64,000 nucleotides of DNA, taken from NCBI RefSeq assembly GCF_028476545.1, contig NW_026732301.1:1-64000 (forward strand), given 5' to 3'. Of this stretch, positions 1 to 11,510 are shown one piece after another; position 1 is the first letter of the stretch; every line of letters begins with the position of its first letter. The notes under the pieces are model-generated. The model was not told the DNA's origin. It saw only the letters and a list, made by a program, of their open reading frames with translations, and did no database searches. The position numbers and the translations under genes are program-made. The stretch is from Physella acuta (taxonomy: Eukaryota > Mollusca > Gastropoda > Physidae).

Positions 1-590
1 AATGAAATAAATAAAAGATTGCCTTTTATCAATCCATGCTAATTATAATTTTCTAACAATCCGCATCCGCACAATTTGCATTCACATTTTGCTAATTATA
101 TTATTGCAACACTAATTCCTTCTAGTACGTCCGTACATTTGCATTCACATTTTTTTTTATTAGCGTGAGTTAAATTTATTTTTGAATTACCTCCCTTGTC
201 AAAATTAGAAAAAAGAGTTAAATTAATTTGATTTTTCTAGCCTACTGTTATTACGTTATTAAAATGTTTCCACCTTTCTCAGGCATAAAAAAGAAAACAA
301 TATTTGACATTGATCCTTTTAATATGTTTTAGCAATGTGCGTGTATTTAATATTCTCTTTACGTTATGCAAAATTGTACAAACAGTGGAAATTATAAAAT
401 AGCTCTATGCCGCTATATAAACAAACCCTACTCAAAAACTTATAATAAGACACTGCGGTGCACTGAAAAGCACAGCATGGTGCGTAGTTTACTTTTATAT
501 CTATAGCGATGACGGACGGACGGACGGACGGAAGGAAGGAAGGACAGACACAGCCCGCTTATATTATAGACTAGCTGCATCCCGTGCTCC
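1..590 (+). repeat. Direct repeat pair, copy A
   Basis: This stretch matches 1205-1775 nearly end to end. Both share 'gattgcctt.tatcaatcc', 'gcaacactaattccttct' and 'cactgcggtgcactgaaaag'. The unit ends in a short (GACG)/(GAAG)-rich microsatellite (about 510-545) and 'cgcttatattatag'. No reading frame is conserved, so I read it as a non-coding dispersed repeat present twice in direct orientation. The family was not recognised. Confidence 0.8.
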
Positions 591-739
591 GCCACGGTAA
601 ATCTTTTTTAAATGTACCAACTTGGGAAAAGAACAAAACTAAACACAACACAAACGAACGCAAAAAAACAACAAAAAAACAAACACAACACTCATAACAT
701 AAACACAATTTAAATGCAATCATAAAGGCAAATTGCTCA

Positions 740-944
740 CAGTCTAGGCCGTAGCGCCAAATCGCGCCCTTTCCGGTGATTTGCAACCCCCTCAAACTTT
801 CGATTTGCACCCCTTCCACCCACCCGCCCTAAAACTTTCGATTTCCACCCCCCCCCCCCTCGCAAATTTTTTCCAACCCACTTTGGCGCCCCTTAAGGTC
901 GGCACCCGGGGACATATGCCCCCCCCCCCCCTCGCTACGCCTCT
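740..944. mobile_element. C-rich hAT-like miniature element, degraded copy
   Basis: The block runs from a 'cagtctaggccgtagcg' left end to a 'tcgctacgcctct' right end. Internal 'cccc...tcaaactttcgatttgcacc' units and a 'cggcacccggggacatatg' module are shared with the copies at 13667, 27850, 30024, 48915 and 59816. No convincing 8-bp target duplication is visible for this copy. It is non-coding. Confidence 0.6.
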
Positions 945-1204
945 CCTATAAAACCCGAAAGATAGAATAATAATTAGAAAACAGTATAAATAATAGGCAG
1001 TATTTAAAATACCGTGTTTTACCTACACTATTTCACTTTATCCATTCACGCATTTTTTTCCAGTATTTTAAATTTTAAAAATTTACAAAAGAGTTTCATA
1101 ACTAAAACCATTGCGCACCTAATGAACGTGATGACGCGTCTATAATAGTGCTGAATAGTTGATTAAAAATTATAAGTAATAAACAGTAAGGGCTACATTC
1201 AGTG
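945..1204. other. AT-rich spacer, no gene seen
   Basis: AT-rich sequence with no convincing reading frame. About 1085-1150 ('accattgcgcacctaatgaacgtgatgacgcgt') resembles the reverse complement of about 9110-9180, so it is probably a fragment of another dispersed repeat. Confidence 0.4.
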
Positions 1205-1775
1205 AAAAAAATAAATAAAAGATTGCCTTATATCAATCCATGCTAATTATAATTTTCTAACAATAATTTCCTCTTACACATCCGAATAATTTGCATTCAC
1301 ATTTTGCTAATTATATTATTGCAACACTAATTCCTTCTATGACGAACGTATATTTGCATTCACATTTTTTATTAGCGTGAGTTTAATGTATTTTTAAATT
1401 ACCTCCTTTGTCAAAATTAGAAAAGAGTTAAGTTAATTTGATTTTTCTACCCTGCTGTTATTATGTTATTAAAATGTATCCACTTTTTCTTGGAGCCTAA
1501 ACGAAAATGATATTTGACATTAATCTTTTTAATACGATTTAGCAGTTTGCGTGTATTTAATATTTTCTTGACGTTATGCGAAAGAGTAAAAACCGTGGCA
1601 ATTATAAAATAGCTCTATGCCGCTATATAAACAAACCCTACTCTATTACTTATAATAAGACACTGCGGTGCACTGAAAAGCACAGCATGGTGCGAATGAT
1701 TACTTTTATGGTTCCAAAAGCTATAGCGATGACGGAAGGAAGGACTGACACACTACTTGCCCGATTATATTATAG
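1205..1775 (+). repeat. Direct repeat pair, copy B
   Basis: Second copy of the 1-590 unit, in the same orientation, about 1.2 kb downstream. It differs by scattered substitutions and small indels and lacks most of the GACG microsatellite of copy A. A 75-codon open frame across it (1576-1803) is not open in copy A and is not supported as a gene. Confidence 0.8.
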
Positions 1776-1874
1776 ATACTCCCCCTTAATCATTGTCACG
1801 TAGTTAGGTACATTGTTACTGCTCTAGTTGTGATTGCTATTGTATAAGGTTGGCACAGAAAATAACGTACGCGT

Positions 1875-2869
1875 TATCTGCGCTGAAATACTACGGTACA
1901 GTAAACTGCAATTACTTGTTTAATACTGATTTGTATTGTTTTAAATAAACTCATGTCTGAACTAATGTGTATGTAACAGTATAATACACATTTAAAATCC
2001 CAAATTTAAACAGTTGTTGGGTTACCAGCATTGATGTATTTCTTCAAAAGGAAATTTAACATTTTAACAAGACATTATTTTTTTTTTAAATAACAAATAA
2101 GTCTTTGGTTATGTCAAAAAATATAGTCTTGATGCTTTGACAATAAGTTGCTTATATATACGGGTTATCCTGCTACAGGCGATTTGAACACAGGGGCTTT
2201 GACTACAAAATGGCTTTTTTTTTACACATTCCTTAGTGAGTGACCCGTAATATAATTGTGGTGACCCGAGGGCTACTGCTGGTGACCCGTTTGATCTAGT
2301 ATAAGTGAATATTTCAATGTGATAACTGATCTAAGTTGTCTCTATAAAACATGAATGAACACGAGGGGAAACATTGAATTGATCCATTTCATTCAATTCC
2401 CTTACTAAATTTCTTTTAAGTCGACACAAATGTAAACTCACTAAGTATTAAATAAAACAGTTGAGTTGTCGTTTTATTGCTAGATATTTGTAAAATACGT
2501 TGTAGGGTAAGATGATTATCTTGAGTATGTCGTGTGATTGCTTACATGACAAATGTGTAATTAAAGTCAAATATAAAATTAGGATATCACGTTTCATAAC
2601 ACATTTTATTGTTATTCTAATATTTTTTTTAAATTTTTTCCAAAAGTAAAAGTGTAACAGCATGCACGTTAATGCAATGTTGCTCTAATTTATTGTATCG
2701 GTTTTAAAAAAAAAAAAGTGTATATTATGTCCTTCATCCGGCCGCTATATTTAGTTTAGTTTATACACACTTAAAAAAAACCCTCATATTTTAATCTTAC
2801 TTGGAGACACCAACGGCAACAATTGTGGTACCAGATATTTACTGTTATTGAGTTCGTAATGGTTTTGTC
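1875..2869 (+). repeat. Segmental duplication block 1, copy A
   Basis: Collinear with about 31385-33022. Shared landmarks are 'gttaccagcattgatg', 'cgggttatcctgctacagg', the 'ggtgacccg' triplet region (about 2235-2292; four units in the other copy), 'cacgaggggaaaca' and 'ggcaacaattgtggtacc'. Both copies run into the same hAT miniature element. The other copy carries about 320 bp (32689-33010) that is absent here. Non-coding. Confidence 0.85.
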
Positions 2870-3745
2870 CAGGGATCGGCAACCTTTTGAGATGGAAGAG
2901 CGAAAAGTTACAATTTTAAAAATTTCCCAGGTTTTAAAGTTCCACTAACATTTTTTTTTATTTCAATATTTATTGTTTTGTTAGGATTACTAAATAAATT
3001 TGACTTGTTATTTAAAATATATCTTTATATATATATATATAATATTCATTCAAATAAAAACATAACGCTTGTTTCGCCAGAGTAATATAATTAGTAATAA
3101 ATAAAAACAATAATAAAGGACTCTCCTTATCCGCTTTTTAGAAGCAGTTAACTTTTTTTTTTCTTTTCGGACATCACCGGCTCAGGAGGTGTCTCCCATT
3201 AGCCAGGCAGGCCTCGGCACGGCTATCTCAAACTAACTGGCTTGGGTATATGTTTGATTACCGTGTATCCGTCGCTTATGTCCTTTGGTTCTCACCAGGC
3301 TTCTTATCTTCCACCCCAATGGACGCAGGGTAAAGTCGTACCCCACCGTCCTGTACTCGGCTCAACCGTAGGAAGCTAATAACTAAAAAAAACTACGTCA
3401 CACACGTCAAATTAATGATTACTGACTGATAGGGAAATGCATTCTGAATAAAAAATAACATTTCCCATTTAACGATATCCGAAAAAGTCAGCACTTGGAG
3501 TTGTTGTCACGTGTCTGTCCCCAGCACGGATGTGGGCCTGGTGCCCAAGCGGCTGTCCGTATACTTTCTATTGCACATGTTCTCACTGTTCTCTGATGAG
3601 TTTTTTTTTTCTTCTGTTTAAGCTTGTGTTTCTTTACAGTATAATTTTTTATATAATTTATGAAAATGAAAATAATGTAAATATTGATATTAGTGATTAT
3701 AGCTGAAGAGGCGCATATTGACATCGAAAGAGCCGCACGCGGGTC
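2870..3745 (+). mobile_element. hAT miniature element ('GGGGTCGGCAACC' family), copy 1
   Basis: The left end is 'cagggatcggcaacctttt'. The interior holds the family's 'ggaggtgtctcccattagcc' and 'cgcagggtaaagtcgtacc' modules, and the right end is a degraded 'gagccgcacgcgggtcac'. The family is defined by TIRs reading CAGGGGTCGGCAACC / GGTTGCCGACCCCTG and by 8-bp target duplications at better copies (14828, 33023). No transposase is encoded. It lies at the same place in duplication block 1 as the copy at 33023, so it predates that duplication. Confidence 0.8.
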
Positions 3746-3752
3746 ACTAGCC

Positions 3753-4060
<308 letters not shown>

Positions 4061-4344
4061 AATATTAAGGTATTTTAGCTAGCTCTGCAAGAATTATAAA
4101 ATCATTAATCAAATTATATAACTATTTAATATTTACAATAGTTACAAAATGTTATAGTGCCGGATTTGCAGGACTTGTCAAAATGGCGGAAAAAAGAAAA
4201 CATGCGCACAGGAAAATGCATATCTTTTAAAACATTAACACTTTAAGTGCAAAATACATTTGAAACTTGTAACAGTACCATATTTCTATCTGATAAAAAT
4301 TTAAGAATAACAATATTTTTTTACTACTTCGTTATATCAAGTGT

Positions 4345-4392
4345 ACAACAAGCGTCCCATAAGTGGGACGCTAGCAACGAATGGCCCCATGT
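4345..4392 (+). repeat. Left half of a distant inverted repeat with internal palindrome
   Basis: The motif 'gcgtcccataagtgggacgc' is itself a perfect 20-bp palindrome. It is followed by 'tagcaacgaatggccccatg'. The reverse complement of the whole roughly 40-bp stretch recurs at about 6748-6790 with a few mismatches. The pair may be the ends, or subterminal repeats, of a roughly 2.4-kb DNA transposon. The intervening segment contains the hAT-like element at 4979-6075, so that element would be a later nested insertion. Confidence 0.65.
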
Positions 4393-4429
4393 AGATTGTT
4401 ACACAAACGTCCCATTTATTGGACACTAG

Positions 4430-4978
4430 CGAGAAACACAGATGCAAATATTTATGTTAAATGGTTATTTATGGTAAAACCAGTGTTGACTTTGTTAACT
4501 GTTGACTTCGGGGTATTAAGTAGTATTTATAGATATTTAATTATGACCTTGAGCTATATTTTCTTATATATTATTGTATTAAAAAATTGCAAATATTGAA
4601 AAACTTACATTTTATTTTAAAGTTTTCAGAATTACACTTACTGAAGTATTTAATACCATTGAATACAAAATAATTTAGTATTGCTGTAAATTTACTAGCG
4701 CGTGATATTAAAATTATAACAAACCAGAATAATAACAATGGCCACGATTTAGGTGAAATGATTCAGTAATGGGGGTTGGTTAACTCTCTTCATATAAGAG
4801 AGCTCAAGCTACATATAGCAGAAATGTGAATTAGCTGTATACAGTTGTCATGCCCCAATAATATTCCCTCCAAGGTTCCCCATACCAGTTTTACTTTGTT
4901 AACTTTTTAAGGAGATTCCTGGTGTTAGATTGGGAGCTGTTCGCATAGTGAGGTGCATACATAGATGAGAGCCATGAA
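4430..4978. other. AT-rich spacer, no gene seen
   Basis: Non-coding sequence inside the distant inverted repeat pair. It includes a second partial 'cgtcccatttattgg' motif (about 4409) and a small hairpin, CTCTCTT/AAGAGAG, near 4786-4802. No conserved reading frame. Confidence 0.4.
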
Positions 4979-5687
4979 CAGTAGCGTACGCAGGGGGGGG
5001 GGGGGGGGGGGGCAGGGGGAGCGGCCGCTCCCCCTCTGGCCATTTTTAGCAAAGTGGCGCCTTTTTGGAAATTTTTTAAACTCAAAGTTTTAAACATTGA
5101 TATTTGTTTAAAAAATTATCTTTGGTCGGCACATTTGAAACGTAAATCTCTGTGATTATCGTTTTTGCAATTACCAGTAAAAGGTGTGTGAGTAATACAG
5201 TGATCTAACCCATACCTTCTCATTATGTCAAAAAATTATCTTTTAAGAACACAAAAAGTCAGTGGCTAATTAAAAGTGCATGATCTGAAATGTAAGACCG
5301 ATATTTTAGCTATTTGGAGGCTATCATTCCGAATGTTTATACTTGCGTTTAAAAGCTGGCTTTTATACCAACTCCGATTTAAAAAACTTTCATTATGCTA
5401 GAATACTTTAGCATTTATAAAGAAAATATATTTGATTCTGATTTTAGACAAAATATTTTTGTAAAAACAAATAGTGTTAAGCTACTTTATTAGATTCTAA
5501 AAGTAATTATTCATTTATTTTTATATTTATAATAAAATGTGTAGTCATATACATATTTATATTAAGATATTGATTATTTCCCCTTTTCTCAAGTCTTAAT
5601 AGATGTCCCAGGAATTATTATGTAATTTTTTTACAAGGATTACGAAACAGATTATGCCGCGCTCATTGTTTTTTGTTGTAGTGTGTT

Positions 5688-5835
<148 letters not shown>

Positions 5836-5916
5836 TACAGTGAAACCTTTTTTTTGTTTCGTCGGCCTACATTGTGTGTTTTTTTAATTTCTTCACATCG
5901 AAGAAATAACATACAG

Positions 5917-5921
<5 letters not shown>

Positions 5922-6004
<83 letters not shown>
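5922..6004. repeat. (TA)n microsatellite
   Basis: About 82 bp of TA within the hAT-like element at 4979-6075. Confidence 0.95.
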
Positions 6005-6006
<2 letters not shown>

Positions 6007-6139
6007 ATGTTACAAATTCGGCGCCTTTTTTGCTATTTCCGCTCCCCCTACACCGAAAACCTGGATACGCCTCTGGCCAAGAACACTCAATACAAGCCCC
6101 CAGAGACGGATCCGTGCCCTAGAAATAAGATGTCTGATG

Positions 6140-6420
6140 TCCTAATGTACGCCTGTGAGGGGGGGGGGGGGGGAATTGCGAGGGTAACAAAAGAGAAGAT
6201 GGCTGGATGACATCTGGGACAGGACCGGGTCATCTTTTGCAAATTCACTGAGGAGAGAGTTTCTTTCAGGTATCATTTCAGAGGAGGGGGGGGGGGTGAT
6301 GGGCTCTGCCCCCAGAACAAAATGGAATTTATGTACAAAACATACTTTTACCAATGTCCACCCTCCCCCTAAAATTTAAGTCCCCACACCTGAAAATTTC
6401 AAGTACGCCCGCCAAAAAAT
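6140..6420. other. G/C-homopolymer-rich repeat remnant
   Basis: Two poly-G runs (about 6159-6172 and 6283-6296) flank a unique-looking segment, followed by 'ccaccctccccctaaaattt' and 'aagtacgcccgcc'. It resembles the C/G-rich elements in style, but no ends or target duplication can be assigned. No gene. Confidence 0.4.
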
Positions 6421-6747
6421 CAATTATTTATATTTGATTAAATTACAGTTTCGATGAATAATAACAATATTTGTGATCATGTGTGTATAATTAGATGTAC
6501 CAGTCACAGCTTTACTTATTTCCAAGTGTTATTCACTTTGATGGATGCTAGATTGAAAGAAAACTAGATTTTGAACATAATTTCTGCATTTTAGACCATG
6601 GTATGGCTAAACCAATAGATCATTATCAGTATTTTTAGCTGTCCTAAACAATGTAATCAATGGCCTAACAATATAAAATCAGTATACAGCTTTATTTTCG
6701 CGTGAATAGCCATATTTCGTGATAAATGATTTTATTTTTCAATAAAT

Positions 6748-6795
6748 GTACATGGGGCCGTTCGTTGCTAGCGTCCCATTTATGGGGCGTTTTTT
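6748..6795 (-). repeat. Right half of the distant inverted repeat
   Basis: 'tacatggggccgttcgttgc' followed by 'tagcgtcccatttatggggc' is the reverse complement of 4345-4392, with about four differences. The 20-bp palindrome core is slightly degraded here. See the entry at 4345. Confidence 0.65.
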
Positions 6796-7090
6796 AAAAA
6801 ATCGATATTTAAAAAAGTATTGATTTAAAAAAAAAATCCATAGTCATTCCTTCATTCAGTGCCCAAAAGCTAAACCATATCAAAAAATTATAAAAATTTG
6901 AGACCTTGGGATAATATGGGTTAACAATGACCGATAAAAAACTTTTACTTCGGCGCCCCACGTTTTTCATCGCTTATAGTAGAGTGATCGCTTGCATTAT
7001 TGTGATGTATAGGATTTATTTTCTACTTTTTAGTTCAATCAGAAAACGTGTTTTTTTTAAAACTTTTTTAATGATAATTATTACTTGTTA
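6796..7090. other. AT-rich spacer with a dispersed-repeat tail
   Basis: No gene. About 6985-7080 ('ttttctactttttagttc', then 'aaaacgtg' and T-rich sequence) is a dispersed-repeat tail also seen at about 17205-17280 and, reversed, at about 9210-9290. Confidence 0.45.
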
Positions 7091-7094
7091 GATG

Positions 7095-7640
7095 GCTTCT
7101 ATTCTTTTTATTATATTCATGCAAGAAAACGCTTGCTCGCATGAATATGTTGACTCGAAGATCTTCAGCACTCCAAATGCCACCTTTTTCACCTCACTGT
7201 AGCATCCTGGAAGACTATTTCCATGCGTCACATAATAGTGCCTCAACTTGTGGCATTTCTTTTAGAGCTGTCTACTTGTGCAGCGATTCGTGCATGTTTT
7301 ACTGGACCTCAAACTCTCCTAACTTGCTCCGTAGATCTGTGAACTTACCACTCCAAAAATGTTTGGTTTTTATATCCTGCAATTCCACTTGATGCGAGCA
7401 AGCATCAATTCCAAATTCCTCACCGTTAATCTCATTTGTTTTTGTCTTGAGAGAATCTATTAAGAACGTCCGAGTACTTGCATTTGTTTTGAATTGCTCA
7501 AATATCTCAGTAAACCAATCCGTCATTATGTTTATAGTAATGCTGATGTGATTCATGTTAATAGTAGCATCGGTTTCATCATGATATTTTTTAATATTTT
7601 TCGAAATTAAGTAATTTTCCAATTCTTCAAGCAAGTTATA
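7095..7640 (-). pseudogene. hAT transposase C-terminal remnant A
   Basis: The minus strand encodes an open frame (7299-7634) with the order seen before the hAT dimerisation domain of GTF2IRD2/SCAND3/ZBED-like transposases: 'DWFTEIFEQFKT', then 'EFGIDACSHQVELQDIKTKH', then 'LRSKLGEFE'. Further downstream, in another frame at about 7125-7200, is 'FESTYSCEQAFSCMN', matching the hATC signature (..S.Y.CE..FS.MN). The link between the two parts contains frame changes and stops, so the copy is dead. The N-terminal BED finger and catalytic region are missing. A related fragment lies at 41103-41345. It could be exapted, but nothing here supports that. Confidence 0.75.
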
Positions 7641-7904
7641 GCATGGGTTTTCTTTTCCTTGCAGTTGTACATTTAGCTTTAGTTACTTTATAATATCTAC
7701 CATGATTAAAAAATGTATGCACATTTACTTTTAAAGAGTCAAATTACGTCCAAAATTAAAGTTCATTATTATTATATTACCATGTTGAAGGCTAATTAGA
7801 TGTCACTGCCAAAAATCTGGAACATTTTAACAGCTTTAACTATAGAACAATATTTTTTTAATCGAACTCTGTAATGACTCAGGTATTTGTCCACGATTAG
7901 ATAT
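7641..7904. other. AT-rich spacer, no gene seen
   Basis: No conserved frame or recognised repeat between the hAT remnant and the 23-bp minisatellite. Confidence 0.4.
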
Positions 7905-8628
7905 GGTGTCTAGACACCTCTAACTGTAGTGTCTGAACACCTTTAACTGTGATGTTTGGACACCTTTTACTGTGGTGTGTGGTCACCTCTAACTGTAGTG
8001 TCTTGACACCTTTAACTGTGGTGTTTGGACACCTGTAACTGTGGTGTCTGGTCACCTTTAACTGTGGTGTCTTGTAACTTTTAAATGTGGTGTCTGGTCA
8101 CCTTTAACTGTGGTGTCTGGTCATCTTTAACTGTGGTGTCTGGTCACCTCTAACTGTAGTGTTTTGACACCTTTAACTGTGGTGTTTGGACAGCTGTAAA
8201 TGTGGTGTCTGGTCACCTTTAACTGTGGTGTCTTGTAACTTTTAAATGTGGTGTCTGGTCACCTTTAACTGTGGTGTTTGGACACCTTTAACTGTGGTGT
8301 CTGGTCATCTTTAACTGTGGTGTGTGTTCATCTTTAACTGTGGTGTCTTGTAACTTTTAACTGTGGTGTCTGGTCACCTTTAACTGTGGTGTGTGGTCAC
8401 CTTTAACTGTGGTGTGTGGTCACCTTTAACTGTGGTGTCTGGTCATCTTTAACTGTGGTGTGTGGTCATCTTTAACTGTGGTGTCTTGTAACTTTTAAAT
8501 GTGGTGTCTGGTCACCTTTAACTGTGGTGTGTGGTCACCTTTAACTGTGGTGTGTGGTCACCTTTAACTGTGGTGTCTTGTAACTTTTAACTGTGGTGTC
8601 TTGTAACTTTTAACTGTGGTGTCTCCTG
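7905..8628. repeat. 23-bp minisatellite, about 31 units
   Basis: Tandem copies of roughly 'ctgtggtgtctggtcacctt' plus 'taa' (23 bp), with variants such as 'cttgtaacttttaa' in place of 'ctggtcacctttaa'. Its right end runs into the last codons of the zinc-finger exon at 8610-8698: on the minus strand the exon's 'GACACCACAGTTAA' is the first repeat unit. The array therefore seems to have grown out of the exon's end and stop codon. Confidence 0.9.
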
Positions 8629-8698
8629 ACGTGTGAGACGAGAGAAATCTTCTGGGCATATTGTGTGCCACACTGGGTACAATTGTAAGGCTTTAAAC
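8610..8698 (-). CDS. Orphan C2H2 zinc-finger terminal exon
   Basis: On the minus strand, a strong 3' splice site ('ttctcttgtctctgttccag') leads into an 89-bp frame reading 'LKPYNCTQCGTQYAQKISL' then 'VSHVRRHHS' and a stop. This is a textbook C2H2 finger (C-X2-C-X12-H-X3-H) with a 'KPY.C' linker as in TGEKPY-type arrays. Such fingers bind DNA in transcription factors. No other finger exon is visible within the next kilobase upstream on that strand, so this may be the last exon of a gene beyond a large intron, or a stranded fragment. Its end merges into the 23-bp minisatellite. It is too short to prove function; the splice site and the exact finger spacing are the evidence. Confidence 0.5.
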
Positions 8699-8719
8699 CT
8701 GGAACAGAGACAAGAGAAT

Positions 8720-9300
8720 AACATTAATTAAACCATTCATTAACCAGATGTTTTGTTTCTTTACGTTGTGTTTTAAAAATCAATAACTTCTTATACATCT
8801 GAATAATTATTTTCAACTAGCCTATTAATATTTCTAATATAAGATCACTAAAAAACGTTTTTTATGAATTTTTTTACAATCTTATTTTAACTCACTTCCT
8901 TTTCAGTCTGTCTAGATCGAAACGCCGTAGTAAAAATTCGGACACTTCTACTTGACCGATGCGGTTCACACTTGGCATGTGGGTCAAGACATGAAGACAA
9001 TACAATATGAAATTAAATTTGACTTAATTGGATGCCTAATTGATTTTGTATGAATTAATTAAAATTTGGACCGAATCAATAGGCATGTCTATCCAACCAC
9101 ACCACACGCGTCATCACGTTCAATAGCTGCGCCATCATATTCAGTAGGCGCGCAATGGTTTTTAGTCATCTAACTCTATTGTTAATAAACCATGTAAAGT
9201 ACTGAAAACAAATTCATAAAAACTTTTTAATAACAAGCTTTTATGTAATAATGCACTAAAAATAAAAAGTAGAAAATAAATTATAGACTGCTATTTAAAT
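8720..9300. other. Dispersed repeat remnants, no gene
   Basis: About 8895-9010 has a low-complexity-like motif ('gaccgatgcggttcacac', 'ttggcatgtgggtcaag'). About 9100-9290 is the reverse complement of sequence related to 1085-1150 and to 6985-7080/17205-17280. Probably one old non-autonomous element. No coding sequence found. Confidence 0.4.
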
Positions 9301-9309
9301 AACTATAAA

Positions 9310-9475
9310 GAAAAGCGCTGTCCTAATGGCTATGCTGCAATGTGTATACTTGTCCATCTTCTGTGTATATGTTTCGGTCAGTCTCGTCCATATGAAGCCG
9401 TACATTTTGAGTTTGTCACTATAATTGGGATGTCGTATTTTGTCTTTTTTCTACATTTTAGAATGTTTGATTTAT
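9310..9475 (-). repeat. 'YGFTWTRLT' repeat module, copy 1
   Basis: One of six copies of a roughly 150-bp module (others near 13160, 28345, 48330, 54850, 55715). On the minus strand it reads KMYGFIWTRLTETYTQKMD..., closely matching the peptide from the other copies. No known domain was recognised. It may be a decayed exon or simply non-coding repeat DNA. See findings. Confidence 0.6.
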
Positions 9476-9559
9476 CCAGAGTGATTATGCATCCACTGTC
9501 TATCCCTTTTCTTTAATTGTCTCTATAATTATCTTAATTTAATTTTTTATTTTTAGTAT

Positions 9560-10560
9560 TATTTTTTTTTCCTCCGACATGTAATTTACAGCGTTAGTTG
9601 TGTGTTCGCTTTAGTATTACAGTTTTCATCATCGGCTTGTGAGGACTGATACAGATTTACAATATTAATATTTCTTTCTTACTTGTAGCCTACTTTCATT
9701 CAATTAAGATGGTTTACTTATAGGCCTACATAGATTTAATACAAAACGTCTAAATATAAAAATAAAAATAAATAAAAATAAAACAACCTAAAAATGCAAA
9801 TTTGTAATTAAATGATGATTCAAGGGATTTTTTTCCTCGACGGGGTGAAATTTAGGTTTTTAAGTAGAGCTGAAATAAATTTGTGATTAAAGAGAATTAA
9901 AATGATACAAGTTTTAAGCAATCGGAAAAGTTATGTTATTACAATGAGACACATCAAAGCAAACATTCTTCCCTTTCAAACATCTATATCTATCCAGTCC
10001 TCAAACAGTGTTTTTTTTTAATTTTTAAAATTTTTTTTTATTAATTCAATTATTTTAAACATTTAAATCAGTAATAATAATTTGTTTGATAATTTTACAA
10101 GCATCAATGACATGAACATCAATTGCATATAGGCTATAATAATCAAAGGGAGACAATAAAATGGCATAAGAACTAGACTAAAATAAGGTGTGCAAACTCG
10201 GTTTCTCTTGAGTCTTGACTGCTTTGTTAGCTGTGCTCCGTCCTTAGCTGCGGAGTCAAAAGTTCACATTGTAGCCACCCATGGACAGAAATAGAAACGA
10301 CCGTTGGAGAAGTGTCTCTGCAATACACATACTGATCTATCATTCCAAAACTTTCCATGACATAAAATTGACCCTTGGCAATGAGGGCACGCTACCTTGA
10401 AATATCCTCCAGTCCGGTTGAGTGGGGGGGGGGGGGAAGTGTGAATGTGTGGGGGGAGGGGGGGGTTGAGGTGTGTATCTCTTTCTACCATTCAGGTTGT
10501 GCATTTTAAAACCCGGGAAATGTTAATTTACTTGGGGGCTGATCGAGTGATGTTTGGCTT
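9560..10560 (-). mobile_element. 3' part of a LINE-derived element, copy 1
   Basis: Collinear with 36950-37975 (part of a LINE derivative with a 17-bp target duplication) and in part with 39165-39780. Shared marks are a T-rich start, 'gacatgtaatttacagcg', 'ttcttacttgtagcctac', 'gcaatcggaaaagttatg', 'ttccaaaactttccatgac' and 'gggggctgatcgagtgatg'. In the minus orientation the T-run is the poly(A) end. The region between 10264 and 10491 is open on the minus strand, but its differences from the other copy look unconstrained. The 5' portion with coding remnants seen at 38000-38500 is absent. Confidence 0.65.
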
Positions 10561-10779
10561 GATACTGTCTAAATTAAAATTAATACTTTATTTATTTCTT
10601 TCCTGTATATTTCTTATTTCTCAGTTAAGTGAGAGTTCCCAGTATATGTCTTAGCTTTGCTTGAAATATTACTTTTAACTCGATGTCCGTGTATTTTGTG
10701 AAAAAATATCTGACTTTATTCCTAATTTGCCATATAGTCGATCTATACATAGCCGTTGCTATTAGTCTGTTTTCGTCTT

Positions 10780-11510
10780 CTGTTCTAATAATTCACTAAA
10801 GCAGGAAATAGGCTAGACACAATGGTCAGCTCCCAATATTGCAAAAACCGACTTCATCTCATGTCTTTAAAATACGTAACACACGTCGTAAAAGTATTTA
10901 TATTTCAATAACAAGGAGATTTTAAATAAAAAGAAGGCAGTGTATAATTAATTCAATTTTACAATTTTAATATACATTTTTTATGTTTATACAAGTAAAA
11001 TTATATATGTGTTTTTTATGTTTTTTCCCAATTAATGTAATGTACTTTCATTGTTAATTAAACAGATTGCTACTTCCCTGCTAAAACTTTCAGAACAAGA
11101 TTGAAGTTATTTGTTAAAAAAAATATGTCCATTATAACACATTGCTCAACAAGAATAACAGTAACGTAGACTTAACTTACACCACTCACTATTTTGTTTT
11201 GTAATTCGATGCTAGAAATGTTACTAACATGTAGACACTTTTAAAATAAACTAAATAGAAAGTATGTAATCGTGTATGATAGTGGCTATGATGGAAGCGG
11301 GTCAGATGTGGTTCAATATAAAGTTGCGTGGGAGTTTAGTATGGCAAGATTATGTTGATACAAACCTTAATCAGTTATTGAAACTGTCATTTAATAAAGC
11401 AGATATCACAATGGTCGGAGTAGTCGAGCTATTGACTGCATCATTTGACTTCTAGGTACTGTGGCTAAGATGAAAGTCTACTCTCTTTTATGTGTTCTGT
11501 ACGGAGGTCT
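10780..11510 (+). repeat. U2-like composite repeat, copy 1 (left part)
   Basis: Collinear with 33955-34640 and, in its right half, with six other composite copies. Towards its end is the leader 'ggtcggagtagtcgag', then a U2 snRNA-like segment (about 11443-11490: 'gacttcta', 'tggctaagat', 'aaagt', 'tct'), then 'gttctgtacggaggtctgag', which leads straight into the 47-bp satellite made from the SINE-like part. Confidence 0.75.

Noticed and set aside
7905-8628. CRISPR-like array of regular repeats
   Set aside because: Units are directly tandem with no unique spacers, in an animal genome; it is a minisatellite. The same holds for the arrays at 11511, 15851, 28776 and 34637.
10264-10491. Cys-containing minus-strand peptide 'FKVACPHCQGSILCHGKFWN' also present at 37676-37879
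   Set aside because: Part of the 3' region of the LINE derivative. The differences between copies change residues freely and the ends do not agree, so it looks like open repeat DNA, not a conserved gene.
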